From Cupriavidus basilensis OR16 (lineage in GTDB: Bacteria > Pseudomonadota > Gammaproteobacteria > Burkholderiales > Burkholderiaceae), in NCBI RefSeq assembly GCF_000243095.1, contig NZ_AHJE01000090.1:1-41971 (forward strand): DNA of 41,971 nucleotides, read 5' to 3'. How positions within the stretch are numbered: the first letter of the stretch is position 1; every line of letters starts with the position of its first letter. The position numbers and the translations under genes were made by a program. The notes beneath the pieces were generated by a model. The model worked only from the letters and a program-made list of their open reading frames with translations. It did no database searches and was not told the origin of the DNA. This document shows, piece after piece, positions 1-9,787 of this stretch.

Positions 1-2153
1 GGCCAGCGGCTCTGCGCAACCGAGCAGATGGGTCACCAGCTGGTTACGGCTGTAGGCAGCGAAATTGAAATCCCCCGTCTGCCGGCCCTCGTCGAAACTG
101 CGCTCGATCAGCTCGCGCCCAGCGCGGATGGGCTGGGTCCACGGCAGCAGCAACGCCCCAAAGCACATATGGACCTTGGCGCGAAAGCGGCCCATGCCCT
201 CCTGTGCGACCAGCGCCAGGCCGGCCTGGCCGAGGCGGTAGCCCAGCCCATAGTCGCCAAGGCGTGGCCCGATCGTCATGCCAAGATGAACGTAGGCAAT
301 GCAGGAGGCTTCGTCGTTGCCATGTTCCAGGCTGATGAGCGCCATCCAGAGCGGTATCAGGTCGCGCAGGTTCCGGTCCATGAACGACGCGGGCGACATC
401 ACCTCGGCCAGGACACTGAGCGTGGCACGCCACACCGGGCTGTGCATGCGCGGCAAGCTGGCCAGCGACTCGACCGGCCGATCGCCCAGCAGCGCAAGGA
501 AGCGCTGGTACTCCTCCTCCACCTGTCCCTGCGCGTCGGGCCGGAAGTCCAGGCCCATCGTGTGGATGAACGCCAGCCCCAACCTGACGGCGTGATCGGA
601 CTGGTCAAGCGCGGTATGCACCGCCACCCGCAGCCGCGTGACCGCCGCCAGGTCGGAGGGTGTCCGCGTCCTGGCACTCAGCGCCAGCAAGCTGGCCGCG
701 GCGGGGCCAAGCCGTCCGCCAACGAACTCGCACTCGGCGCGTCCCATCGCCAACGCCAGTGCCAATGCATGATGGGTCTCCCATGCCCCGTCAGGCAGCC
801 AGCGCTCGCCGGCGGAAAAATAGGCCCCGGCGTTGTCGTAGGCGGTTGCCTTCATCGCGCGAAGCGCGGCCTCCAGGCTCAGTTGGGCGACCTGGATGCC
901 GACTGCCTGGTTGAACTGGTCAACCGCGCCGGCGACGCCGCGGTTGCCGTTGCCGTCGCTGTTGTCACCGTGCTCCCCCGCTGCGCCAGGCGGCGTCCAA
1001 GCCGCAGGTGCAAGTCCGGGCGGTCGGCTGCCGGGATCAAGGCATAGGCTGCCTCCTGGACCCGTTCGTGGGCGAAGCGATAGCAGGCATCGCCGACGAC
1101 GATGTAGCCCCCGGCCACGGCTTCGGCCAACAGGCCGCCAAGGCGTGCTTCGCTGACATCCAACGCCTGAGCCGCGGTTGCCGCCGGCACCACGCGGCCC
1201 AGGCAAGACAGCGCCATCAGCAAGGCGCTCGTTTCTGGCGGCAGCCGCTGCAGGCCCTCGGCAAGCAAACCCGGGGCATCGCCCTGGATACCCGGCGAAT
1301 CAGGCAATGGGGCGCTTGCGACCAGATCCAGGTTGCCCTGGTTGCGCCACGCCTCCAGGCATCGGCGCAGTTCGGCGGCAAGCGCGCTCGCGCTGGGGTA
1401 GCGTTCCTCGGGTGCCTTGGCCAGCAACCGCATCACCATCGCGGACAGCACCGGCGCAACGGCGTCGTTGCGCTCCGACGGCGCCACCGGCTGTCTTGCG
1501 AAATGGCTGTGCACCCAGGCGACCGGCTCGCTGGCTTCGAGCGGCAGGACACCCGTGAGCATCTGATACAGGATCACGCCCAATGCGTAGAGGTCCGCCC
1601 GTGCGTCGACCGCCGGCTCTCCCCTGCCGGCCTGCTCGGGCGCCATGTAGGGCAGGGTTCCCGCCAGCATCGGGGATTCCACGCCTGGCAAGGCGCCGGA
1701 CGATGCGACGGTGGCGATGCCGAAACCGGTAATCCAGGCCCGTTCCCGGCTAGGCGCGACAAGGAGATGCGCTGGCTTGATGTCCCGGTGGACCATGCCG
1801 GATCCGTGCATGGCCGCGATCGCGGCAGACACCGCGATCGCGATTTCGAGGAAGGCATCCGGTTGAAACGGCTCGCCAAGCGAGCGGGCCAGCGGCAAGC
1901 CACCCTCGTCGGCCGCGAGCAGGGCCGGCCTGCGGCCATAGCGAGTCAATGCCACCGGAACCGCTGCCCAATCGGATCGCAGCAGGCCCCGCAAGGCGTA
2001 TTCGTGCTCGAGGCGCCGCTGTACGCCAGCCTCGTTGGCAGCCGGGCCGGCGAGCGAAAGCAGCACGGGCGAGCATCCGGCGGCGGTCCCGCGAAGCAGC
2101 GCGATCTCACCGTCCAGCAAATACTCGAACTTGTAGCACCGTAACGAAGTCAT
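1..2153 (-). pseudogene. Serine/threonine kinase-type sensor (trifunctional kinase/ATPase/histidine kinase family), partial, ATPase module absent, frameshifted
   Basis: The 5' part of a large signalling protein that runs off the left edge. From Met at 2153, residues 1-265 are a Hanks-type kinase fold with HRDIKPAHLL near 122, TGFGIA in place of DFG, and GTLPYMAPEQ. Glycine in place of the DFG aspartate is, as I recall, common in this family. Usual members then carry an AAA ATPase of roughly 340 residues with a Walker A motif. Here the kinase tail (ELRRCLEAWRNQG) passes almost directly into the post-ATPase helical region (LQRLPPETSALLMALSCLG, then YRFAHERVQEAAYALIP). The main frame stops at 879, but the helical-repeat coding continues in the next frame to base 1. 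One extra base in the C run at 975-979 restores a single protein. The alternative start at 2216 is less likely because the family's N-terminus begins near MTSLRCYKFE. GAF and histidine kinase domains would lie outside the window. The adjacent receiver gene is a plausible partner. Confidence 0.8.
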
Positions 2154-2487
2154 CGAAGCTGGGACAGCATCATGAAGGCAGGGAACCTCAGAGCATATCG
2201 CGCCCAAGAGGGGCAATCCGCTGTAGAGGATGCGTACGCCGGGAACGTTGTCTCATACTTTGGTGTTACCCCCGGCCACGCCAGGCCTGGGCCTGGCGGG
2301 CCTGATAGCACAGCGGGGACAGCGCGGCCGGGCCGCTCCCCCCCGCCGCACCCAGGGGGCATCCCCGGCTGATGCCGACAATACCACCGTATGATTCCAT
2401 TGAGCGCGACAGCGCGATATCCTCGAAGCAAGCGATGGGGGCTTCCGACCGCTTCGTCACCGCTCATGACAATAAGAGGAACACCGT
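2154..2487. other. Divergent intergenic region between kinase and receiver genes
   Basis: No convincing gene. The stretch separates the minus-strand kinase from the plus-strand receiver and should hold both promoters. Bases 2270-2370 are very GC-rich, with inverted-repeat-like text around the ccaggcctgggcctgg segment (2281-2296). I could not assign a -35/-10 pair with confidence. Confidence 0.5.
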
Positions 2488-2886
2488 GTGATAGCTACCC
2501 CGGTGATCGCCATCGTCGACGACGATGCTGCTGTCCGACAAGCCCTGGGAAGCCTGCTCCGCTCCTTCAACATGGGTGTCGAACTCTATGCGAGCGGGAA
2601 CGATCTGCTTCAATCAAAGACCATCGATGCCATTTCCTGCCTGGTCACCGACGTGCAGATGCCTGCGATGAACGGCTTCGCGCTTTGCGAACTCCTGCGC
2701 GCACGCGGGTTTTCCACGCCGGTGATCTTCATGACGGCCTTCCCCGAGGAACGCTACCGGCAACGCGCCGAGGCGAGCGGCGCGGTCTGTTTTCTCAGCA
2801 AGCCGTTCATGGAAACCGACATCATCCGCTGCATCGGGCATGTGCTGGCGCAAAGCGCCGGTTCCTGGCAGCAGCCGGAAGACTGA
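2488..2886 (+). CDS. Single-domain response regulator, FixJ-type receiver
   Basis: 132 residues, only a CheY-like receiver. The acidic pair follows VIAIVDDDAAVRQAL near residue 10, the phospho-acceptor Asp is in LVTDVQMPAMNGF near 55, the switch Thr is in FMTAFPEE and the Lys in FLSKPF. There is no DNA-binding domain, so it acts by phosphotransfer or protein contact, or as a phosphate sink. The GTG start at 2488 is set by an AAGAGGA Shine-Dalgarno 7 bases upstream. The MFS gene starts 5 bp after the stop, so the two probably share a transcript. The divergent sensor kinase next door is the natural partner, which is inferred from position only. Confidence 0.85.
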   Translation: MIATPVIAIVDDDAAVRQALGSLLRSFNMGVELYASGNDLLQSKTIDAISCLVTDVQMPAMNGFALCELLRARGFSTPVIFMTAFPEERYRQRAEASGAVCFLSKPFMETDIIRCIGHVLAQSAGSWQQPED

Positions 2887-2891
2887 AGACG

Positions 2892-4094
2892 ATGCCCGAA
2901 AGCGTGATGCCCCTGGCGCTCGGCATGCGCCATGAGCGGCTTGCCCTGGGCCTGAGCGGCTTCTTTGCCGCCGCCTCCATCCGGGCCGCCGACACCCTGC
3001 TGCCGGCCCTGTCGCGCGATTTTGGGATTTCCGCGGGAAAGACGGGTGTGGCCGTGACAAGCTTCATGCTTGCCTATGCCGCGTTCCAGCTGATCTACGG
3101 CCCCTTAGCCGAGCGCTACGGCAAGCTGCGTGTCATCGCGGCCGCCTTGCTGGCCTGCGCTGTTGCCAATTTCAGCCAGTCGCTGGCGCCCGGTTTTGCA
3201 TGGCTGGTGGTGCTGCGCGCCATGGCCGGCGCCGCGGCCGCGGGCGTCATCCCGATCTGCCTGGCGCGCCTCGGCGATACCGAACCGCTGGCCTCGCGGC
3301 AGAGCCTGCTCGCGCGCTATTCGGTGGCCACTATCTGCGGACTGATGACCGGCCAATGGGTATCCGGGCTCGTCGCCGATGCGCTGGGCTGGCGCGCTGC
3401 CTTCGTGCTGCTGGCGGCCGGCTTCGCCTGCGTGGCCGCAATCCTGGCCAACCTGGCACGCCGCGGTGAAACGGCCGGCCATTGGCAGCGCGTGGACCCC
3501 GGCCCGCGGCCAGGGCCCGCAACCCTGCTGAAATCCGCATGGGTGCGCCGGGTACTCTGCATGACCTTGCTGCTGGGCTTGCTCTGCCCGAGCGTGTTCG
3601 CCTTTGTGCCGACCTACCTCAAGCTCCACTTTGCCCTGTCCCTGGCAGCGGCCGGCGCCATCACGTCGATGCACGGCGTCGGCGGGCTGCTGTATGCCGG
3701 CTTCGCGCCGGCGCTGATTCGCAGGATGGGACGGCAGCGCCTGGCCAGGCTGGCGGCCGCGCTGCTTGGCGTGGGGATGGCTTGTATTGCGCTTGGGCAA
3801 CACTGGCTCTGGATCGCCGCAGGGTGCCTGTGCGCGGGCTGCGGCTACTACATCGTCCTGAATGCGATGCAAACCGCCGCCACGCAGATGGCACCGTCGC
3901 AACGCGCGAACGCCGTCGCCCTGTTTGCATTCTGCCTGTTTGCCGGCCAGGGCCTTGGCGTACTGCTGGCCGCGCGCCTGGTGGACACGGCCGGCATCCC
4001 GGCCTTGTTTGCCATCAGTGGCGTGCTCGTGATCCTGCTGATCCTGGAAGTGTCCAGGCAACTGCTGCATCGCCTGGACGCCACCCCACCCTGA
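2892..4094 (+). CDS. MFS transporter (DHA1/Bcr-like drug or metabolite exporter)
   Basis: 400 residues from ATG 2892, the usual length for a 12-helix major facilitator. The loop 2-3 motif is present as GPLAERYGKLRV near residue 65, and about twelve hydrophobic segments are visible. The reading frame is open further upstream, but the receiver gene occupies that stretch and the ATG lies just past its stop. It probably exports a small molecule by proton antiport in the inner membrane. The substrate cannot be read from sequence. It converges on the next MFS gene with only 16 bp between stops. Confidence 0.85.
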   Translation: MPESVMPLALGMRHERLALGLSGFFAAASIRAADTLLPALSRDFGISAGKTGVAVTSFMLAYAAFQLIYGPLAERYGKLRVIAAALLACAVANFSQSLAPGFAWLVVLRAMAGAAAAGVIPICLARLGDTEPLASRQSLLARYSVATICGLMTGQWVSGLVADALGWRAAFVLLAAGFACVAAILANLARRGETAGHWQRVDPGPRPGPATLLKSAWVRRVLCMTLLLGLLCPSVFAFVPTYLKLHFALSLAAAGAITSMHGVGGLLYAGFAPALIRRMGRQRLARLAAALLGVGMACIALGQHWLWIAAGCLCAGCGYYIVLNAMQTAATQMAPSQRANAVALFAFCLFAGQGLGVLLAARLVDTAGIPALFAISGVLVILLILEVSRQLLHRLDATPP

Positions 4095-4110
4095 TCCGGC
4101 GCAGCTGTGG

Positions 4111-5751
4111 TCAGCGGCCGTCGGGGGCTGCCAGGTGGCGCACGACGGGCGGCGCGGCACCGCGGTGAAAGCCATGCACGCGCGTCTGGATCAGCTTGTC
4201 GTTCATGGTGTGGCGCTCGTGCTGGCGCAGATGCTCCAGCCAAGACTCCACCACGAAGGTCTCGATGAAGCGGCCAGGCGCGGCAAGGTCTTCGTAGACG
4301 CCCCAGGACAGTGCACCGCTGCGACGGCGAATCCGGCGCATCTCCTGCACGGCTTTGGCAAACGCGGCTGCATCCTCGCGCGCGACCTCGTACTCCACGC
4401 TGACCATCACCGGCCCGCGGTCGTGGGCCACGTCCAGTTCGCCCGGGTGCAGCATGCCTGAAGGCGCCAGGTCCAGGTCCGGCGAGATCCCCAGGCGCCA
4501 CCGCAGCGCAGCGGCGCACGCAAGGGCCAGCCCCGCGGCCGCCAGCATCAGGGCGGCGGGAATGCCCAGCAGCGCGGCGGTCTTGCCCCATAGCGCGCTC
4601 CCCGCGGTCATGGCGCCGAAGAACACGGTCAGGTAGGCCGCCAGCGCGCGTGCCTTGACCCAGCCCGCGGCGCTACGCTGGGCGGCCACATTGAGCGTGG
4701 ACAGTACCGCGATCCAAGCCAGCCCGGCAAACAGCAGGGCCGCTGCCAGCAGCCAGAAGTGCCGCACATAGGCCAGCGCGAGCAAGCTCAGCGCGAACAG
4801 CAGGCTTGCCAGCACCACCATGCGATCGGCTGAGACCCGGCCACGCAGCTTGGGGAGCACAAGGGCGCCACCGACCGCGCCCAGGCCGATGCTGGCCAGC
4901 AGCAAGCCATAGCCGCCCGGGCCGAGGCCCAGCTCGCTCCGGGCCACCAGCGGCAGCAGCGCCCAGCCGGCACTGCCGAAGAGAAAGAACGCAACCGCCC
5001 TGACCAGCACGACCCGCAGCAGCGGCGCGGCCTCCACGTACCGCAGGCCGGCGCGCACCGCCGAAAAGAAATGCTCGGGCGGCAGGTTCCGCCGGGCGGG
5101 CTCGGCCTTCCACCGGTACAGCACCAGCGTCACGCCCAGCACCGACAGCGCGTTGAGCAGAAAGACCGCCGCGGGCCCGGAGAACGACAGGATCAGGCCG
5201 CCCAGCGCGGGGCCGATCGCGCGGCTGATATTGATCCCCAGGGAGTTCAGCGCAATGGCCGGCGGCAAATCCGCCTTGTCGACCAGATCCGGCACGATGG
5301 CCTGGAACGGCGGCGAGCTCATCGCCGCACCGGTACTCAGCAAGAACGCCGCAAGCAGCAACACATGGGCGTTGACCAGCCCGGTGAGCGCAAGCACCCC
5401 CAGCGTGGTCGCCACGGCCAGCGTCCAAAGCTGCGCGAAGATCAGGTACCTGCGCCGGTCGACGATATCGGCAAGCACCCCGGACGGCATGGCGAACAGG
5501 AACATCGGCAGGCTGCCCGCAGCCTGCACCAGGGCGACCATCAGGGGATCGGGATCGAGCGACGTCATCAGCCAGCTGGCCCCCACGTCGTTCATCCAGG
5601 TGCCCACATTGGACGCCACCGTGGCGATCCACAGCATCCGGAAAGTGCGGTGCCGCAACGGGCTCCACGGCGAGCCGGCAGAACCGGCAGAACCGGCGCT
5701 GGCGCGCTCGGCGGCAGGCTTGCCGGCAGTGCCGGCTTGAGAGTCATTCAT
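4111..5751 (-). CDS. MFS transporter, EntS-like (MFS_3, PF05977) with C-terminal ABM-like domain
   Basis: 546 residues. An N-terminal low-complexity Ala/Gly/Ser segment (1-27) precedes the membrane domain, which starts at SPLRHRTFRMLWIATVASN, a typical opening for the EntS/DUF894 exporters. Twelve membrane helices follow to about residue 430. Residues 450-530 form a soluble tail (VSVEYEVAREDAAAFAKAV then SWLEHLRQHERHT) resembling the antibiotic-monooxygenase-like tail found in many members of this family. It is probably an efflux carrier for a siderophore-like or hydrophobic compound; substrate unknown. The AraC-type gene 167 bp upstream on the same strand may control it. Confidence 0.85.
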   Translation of the reverse strand: MNDSQAGTAGKPAAERASAGSAGSAGSPWSPLRHRTFRMLWIATVASNVGTWMNDVGASWLMTSLDPDPLMVALVQAAGSLPMFLFAMPSGVLADIVDRRRYLIFAQLWTLAVATTLGVLALTGLVNAHVLLLAAFLLSTGAAMSSPPFQAIVPDLVDKADLPPAIALNSLGINISRAIGPALGGLILSFSGPAAVFLLNALSVLGVTLVLYRWKAEPARRNLPPEHFFSAVRAGLRYVEAAPLLRVVLVRAVAFFLFGSAGWALLPLVARSELGLGPGGYGLLLASIGLGAVGGALVLPKLRGRVSADRMVVLASLLFALSLLALAYVRHFWLLAAALLFAGLAWIAVLSTLNVAAQRSAAGWVKARALAAYLTVFFGAMTAGSALWGKTAALLGIPAALMLAAAGLALACAAALRWRLGISPDLDLAPSGMLHPGELDVAHDRGPVMVSVEYEVAREDAAAFAKAVQEMRRIRRRSGALSWGVYEDLAAPGRFIETFVVESWLEHLRQHERHTMNDKLIQTRVHGFHRGAAPPVVRHLAAPDGR

Positions 5752-5918
5752 GGCTTGGTCGCAGGTTGCTCAGGCGCTGACGGTGGCAATGCCGACGGTG
5801 GCACAGCCGCATTGTGTGGAGCACAGCCGGCGCCGTCTACCCATACCAAGGGACAATTGTCTTGTGCCTCGGCGCCAACTAGCATCGGAGCCGACGCATC
5901 GTCCTTGTGCCCAGCCCT

Positions 5919-6836
5919 TCAGGAGTGAACCCTGCGCCGCCAGTTGCCGGGAGAGACGCCGACCGATTGCGAGAACACGCGGGTGAAATGGCTCTGATCG
6001 GAGAAGCCACAAGCCATGGCCACTTCCGCCAGGGAGAGTCCTGTTTGGCGCAGGAGCCCGCGGGCGCGCTCCAGGCGCTGGGCTGCCAGCCACTGATGGG
6101 GTGTCTGGCCAGTCGTATCCCGGAAGGCACGGGTGAAATGGCTACGCGACAGGTTGCAGGCATCCGCGACCTGCGCAATGGACAGGTCGCCATCGATCTT
6201 GGCGATCAGCATTTCCTTTGCCATCGCCACGCTGCGTTGCGACAGCAACCGGTTTGTCTTGGGGGTCGCGACGGCGCCATTGCCATATTGCTCGACGAGA
6301 TAGGTCCCGATCGCGAAGCCCAGTTGATCGACGAACAGCTTGCTGGCCATCTCGGGGTGGCTCAGTGCCGGCGCCGCCGCCTGGGCGAGATGCGCCAGTA
6401 ACTGGTCTTGTTCTCCCGCCGCGCTGCGCAGCCCCAGGATGCGCGAGCGACCTAGTTCCGCGCTGGTGCGCTCGATAAAGGCGCGGGAAATTTCCAGCAA
6501 TATGAAATCGAAGTAGCCATAAAAATCGGCTTTATAGTCTTCAGAAAAATTCCGGATATAGATGGAGTTTGTTTCAAACTCATGGGTGCTCGCGCAGCCC
6601 TCATGAAACACCCGGCGGCGATGTCCCGTGCACAGCGAAACCCCCACCAGAAAGCCGCGATTCGATGCCGAAGTGATCACCTGGCTTGCGTTCTCGCCGG
6701 CCGAGCTTTTGCGAAAAAACTTGATCTCGCTGCCGGCGAGCTTCTGATCGTTGGAGAGCTTTTCCGCGGCGCACCCGAATGAGTCGATCGATCCAGGGGA
6801 TGCGAGCACGATGGAGGCATTAGCGTTGACGGTCAT
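5919..6836 (-). CDS. AraC-family transcriptional regulator
   Basis: 305 residues from Met 6836 (MTVNANASIVLASPGS). The frame is open further up to 6899 but that extension looks non-coding. The N-terminal 190 residues resemble the AraC_binding_2 type of sensor domain. The C-terminal 100 residues hold two helix-turn-helix motifs: LSIAQVADACNLSRSHFTRA and LSLAEVAMACGFSDQSHFTR, followed by FSQSVGVSPGNWRR. Such proteins usually activate a neighbouring gene in response to a small ligand. Here the downstream gene on the same strand is an MFS exporter, a likely target. Ligand unknown. Confidence 0.88.
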   Translation of the reverse strand: MTVNANASIVLASPGSIDSFGCAAEKLSNDQKLAGSEIKFFRKSSAGENASQVITSASNRGFLVGVSLCTGHRRRVFHEGCASTHEFETNSIYIRNFSEDYKADFYGYFDFILLEISRAFIERTSAELGRSRILGLRSAAGEQDQLLAHLAQAAAPALSHPEMASKLFVDQLGFAIGTYLVEQYGNGAVATPKTNRLLSQRSVAMAKEMLIAKIDGDLSIAQVADACNLSRSHFTRAFRDTTGQTPHQWLAAQRLERARGLLRQTGLSLAEVAMACGFSDQSHFTRVFSQSVGVSPGNWRRRVHS

Positions 6837-6914
6837 GATCTCGCACGGGAATAAACCACCACCATGAAAACCCATGCCGCGGCAGCGGCTGCGGGCCAAG
6901 AATAGCAGAGCTTG

Positions 6915-6935
6915 CCTACTACCTACTACCTACTG
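6915..6935. repeat. Heptanucleotide tandem repeat (CCTACTA x3)
   Basis: Three head-to-tail 7-bp units, the last differing in its final base. They lie about 80 bp upstream of the AraC gene start and within the divergent region shared with the MscS-type gene. Slippage here could alter promoter spacing, but I see no direct proof of phase variation. Confidence 0.7.
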
Positions 6936-7018
6936 CTCGCGTGAAACCTGGATGATACAGGTCGAGTTACGCAAGCGCCTGTTGCCTGCCGAAAACGAAG
7001 GGCGCGCGATGCCTTCTG

Positions 7019-7024
7019 TATAAT
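7019..7024 (+). promoter_or_regulatory. Possible -10 element (TATAAT) upstream of the MscS-type channel gene
   Basis: A perfect TATAAT at 7019-7024, 263 bp before the channel gene. No good -35 lies 16-18 bp upstream, so it is only a candidate. The rest of 6837-7286 holds the heptamer repeat and no gene I can support. Confidence 0.3.
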
Positions 7025-7286
7025 TCAGGCTCATTCAGCCAGTTCTTCCGTATCAAGCGGCTTGCCAATCACGCGGCATTGCCAGTAGTCCGACGGACTA
7101 TAGGGCACACGCCGGCAAGGCCGCCCCCTGGCGCTCCGATCGACTCCCATCTCGATCGCTGGCGCGGCCACCCAACATCCTGATCGTCGACCCCGGTCAT
7201 TCGCCGTCTGACGCGCCATTGCAATCCCCGCGAACCCTCTCGATGGCCGGCCCGGCGAGCCGATCAGTAAGGATCTTTCTCTTTCT

Positions 7287-9734
7287 ATGAGCAAACTCCC
7301 CAAGCTCGCGCTGAGCCTTGCGCTGGTTGCACTATTGCACCTGATCCCCACAGCGCTGCCAAGCGCAACAGCGGCAGCCTCGAGCGTAACCGCGGACATC
7401 ACATCGAAAGCGGACGCGCCCGCCGCCAAGCCCCTTGGGCATGCCGATGCCGTCGCCGAGCTGAAGCGGCTCCAGACCGAACAGGACCGCATCAAGCAAC
7501 TGGCGTCGTCCCCCACCAGCGGCATGCAGCTCGAAGGGCTGGATGACGCCATCCACCAGCTGGCCGGCGATGCCGACAAGCTGAATGCGGCGCTGCTGCC
7601 GCAGCGTGCGCAGTTGCAGGCACAGCTCGATGTACTTGGTCCGCCACCTGCCGCCGGCACCACGCCCGAAGCACCTGCGGTCGCGCAGCAGCGGGCCGAC
7701 CTGACCGCACGCAAGGCACAGCTCGATAGCGGCCTGAAGCAGGCCGCCGAGGTCAAGGACAATGTCGCCAACCTGACCGAACAGATCGCCAAGCTGCAGC
7801 GCAGCCGGCTGAAGAACCAGCTTGCGCTGCGCTCGGCAAGCATTCTCAGCATGCAGTTCTGGGCGCCGTTGTTCACGCCGAGCCCAGAGGACCAGCGGCG
7901 GCTGAACGCGTTCAAGGAACAGGTCACCCCGTTGTGGGACCTGGCCTGGCAGCCAGGGCGGCAAGCGATCACAGCCCTGCTTGTGCTGCTTGCGATCGGC
8001 GCCTGGACCATCGGCCGACGGCTGATCGAGCGGGCGCTGGCGTGGTTCTGCCTGACGCGGTTGCCGGAAAGCCGGCTACGGCGCAGCGCACTCGCGCTGG
8101 CGACTGTGCTCGCGACCGTCGCGGCGACCGCCATTGCGGTACAGCTTGTGTGCTTTGCTTTCGTCCCGCACGACGAGCTGCCACCCCAGGTGCAAGACCT
8201 GATCGGCGAATTCGGCAAGCTGGCTCTGACGAGCGCGCTGATAGCCGGCCTGGGCCGGGCGTTGCTGTGCACGCGCCATCCCTCATGGCGCCTGCCGGCG
8301 CTCGCCGACAAGGTCGCGCTGGCGATGCGCCCTTTCCCCTCCGTCCTCGCGGGCCTGCTGCTGATCGCCGGCGCGCTCGAGCAACTCAACCGGACCGCGG
8401 ACACAAGCCTGCAGGTGACCTTGCTCGGCCGCGGCCTGGTGTCGCTGGTGGTGGTACTGACGATCGGCGCGGCGCTGCTGCGCGCCAACCGTGTGCGCAC
8501 GCGGCTCGCCGCGGCGGGCGAGCGGCCTGAAGCGCGCTCCACCTTCGCCGGCCTGATTCACGCTGGCGTGACGGTGACGGTCGTCGCCTCATTGCTGGCC
8601 CTGCTCGTCGGCTATATCACGTTCGCGCGCTTCCTGACCTACGAGCTGGTATGGATCGACATCGTCCTGTGCAGCCTGTACCTGTTGACGCAACTGACCC
8701 GCGACGTCTGCGATAACGTGTTTGCGGCGCACCACCCGAGCGGCAAGGTGATCAAGCAATTGTTCGGGCTCGGGGACAGCCATCTCGAACAGGCGTCGAC
8801 GGTGCTGTCGGGGATCGGCACCAGCCTGCTGCTATTGGTGGCCGTCATTGCACTGCTGACCGGTGGCTTCGGGACCACGCCTAGCGACCTGCTCAACAGC
8901 CTGCTGACAATGCTCGGCGGGGAGCGGCTGCGCAGCCTGAACATCATGCCGGACCGCATCCTGAACGCGGTCATCGCGCTGTCGGTCGGCACCTACCTGC
9001 TGCGCTCGGTGCGGCGCTGGCTGGACGCGGAACTCCTGCCGAAGGTCTGCATGGAAGCGGGCCTGCGGGCCTCGCTGATCACGCTGTTCAGCAACATCGG
9101 CTACGTGCTGATCGTATTGCTGACGCTCTCGCTTTTGGGCGTCAAATGGGAAAACCTGGCCTGGATCGTCAGCGCACTGTCCGTCGGCATTGGCTTTGGC
9201 CTGCAGGAGATCGTCAAGAACTTCGTGTCGGGGCTCATCCTGCTGACCGAGCGCCCGGTGAAGGTCGGCGACATGGTGAGCATCGGCGGCGTGGAGGGCG
9301 ACATCAAGCGCATCAACGTGCGCGCGACGGAGATCCTGTTGGGCGACCGCTCCACCGTGATCGTGCCGAACTCGCAGTTGATCTCGCAGAACCTGCGCAA
9401 TGTGACGATGAGCAACAGCACGCAAGGCGTCGCGACGCTTGTGCTCACCTTTCCGTTGAACATCGATCCCGAACAAGTGCGCGAGCTGCTGCTCGACTCT
9501 TATCGGGAGAATGAGGCGATCCTTGACAAGCCCGCGCCATCCGTCACGTTCAGCCAGCTGGCGCCGAACGGGATCACGCTTAGCGTGACGGGCTACGTAG
9601 GCAGCCCGCGCATCGCCACCGCGACCAAGAGCGACCTGCTGTTCGAGATCCTGAAGCGGCTGCGCGCGGCCGATATCTCGCTGTCGGTCCCGCAAACGTT
9701 GCGGGTGGAGAACATGGCCGCGCTGGCCGCATGA
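7287..9734 (+). CDS. Mechanosensitive ion channel, DUF3772-MscS family
   Basis: 815 residues. A signal peptide (1-30, ending ATAAASS) is followed by a periplasmic helical, coiled-coil-like region (50-185) rich in Gln, Ala and Leu that matches the DUF3772 module. Next comes a membrane region with about ten helices (200-640) and then the MscS core from about 620: the pore helix region IVSALSVGIGFGLQEIVKNF, the beta domain with GDMVSIGGVEGDIKRI, and VIVPNSQLISQNLRN. Such large MscS homologues open on membrane tension and release solutes after osmotic downshock; the periplasmic part is thought to tune gating. The gene stands alone, with dadA convergent 53 bp downstream. The ribosome-binding site is weak (AAGGA about 14 bases before ATG), so the start is moderately sure. 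Confidence 0.9.
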   Translation: MSKLPKLALSLALVALLHLIPTALPSATAAASSVTADITSKADAPAAKPLGHADAVAELKRLQTEQDRIKQLASSPTSGMQLEGLDDAIHQLAGDADKLNAALLPQRAQLQAQLDVLGPPPAAGTTPEAPAVAQQRADLTARKAQLDSGLKQAAEVKDNVANLTEQIAKLQRSRLKNQLALRSASILSMQFWAPLFTPSPEDQRRLNAFKEQVTPLWDLAWQPGRQAITALLVLLAIGAWTIGRRLIERALAWFCLTRLPESRLRRSALALATVLATVAATAIAVQLVCFAFVPHDELPPQVQDLIGEFGKLALTSALIAGLGRALLCTRHPSWRLPALADKVALAMRPFPSVLAGLLLIAGALEQLNRTADTSLQVTLLGRGLVSLVVVLTIGAALLRANRVRTRLAAAGERPEARSTFAGLIHAGVTVTVVASLLALLVGYITFARFLTYELVWIDIVLCSLYLLTQLTRDVCDNVFAAHHPSGKVIKQLFGLGDSHLEQASTVLSGIGTSLLLLVAVIALLTGGFGTTPSDLLNSLLTMLGGERLRSLNIMPDRILNAVIALSVGTYLLRSVRRWLDAELLPKVCMEAGLRASLITLFSNIGYVLIVLLTLSLLGVKWENLAWIVSALSVGIGFGLQEIVKNFVSGLILLTERPVKVGDMVSIGGVEGDIKRINVRATEILLGDRSTVIVPNSQLISQNLRNVTMSNSTQGVATLVLTFPLNIDPEQVRELLLDSYRENEAILDKPAPSVTFSQLAPNGITLSVTGYVGSPRIATATKSDLLFEILKRLRAADISLSVPQTLRVENMAALAA

Positions 9735-9787
9735 CGCGTTCGCTGTCGCTGTCTTTGGGCCTCGCTCGGGGCCTTGGAGCCGGCCCC

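Noticed and set aside
28..1047. Plus-strand ORF (339 codons) opposite the kinase gene
   Set aside because: The minus strand continues the known helical-repeat sequence of the kinase family in this stretch, so the plus ORF is a shadow.
7031..8542. Minus-strand ORF (503 codons) opposite the MscS-type gene
   Set aside because: Ser/Arg/Ala-rich with no fold or motif; overlaps a clear channel gene.
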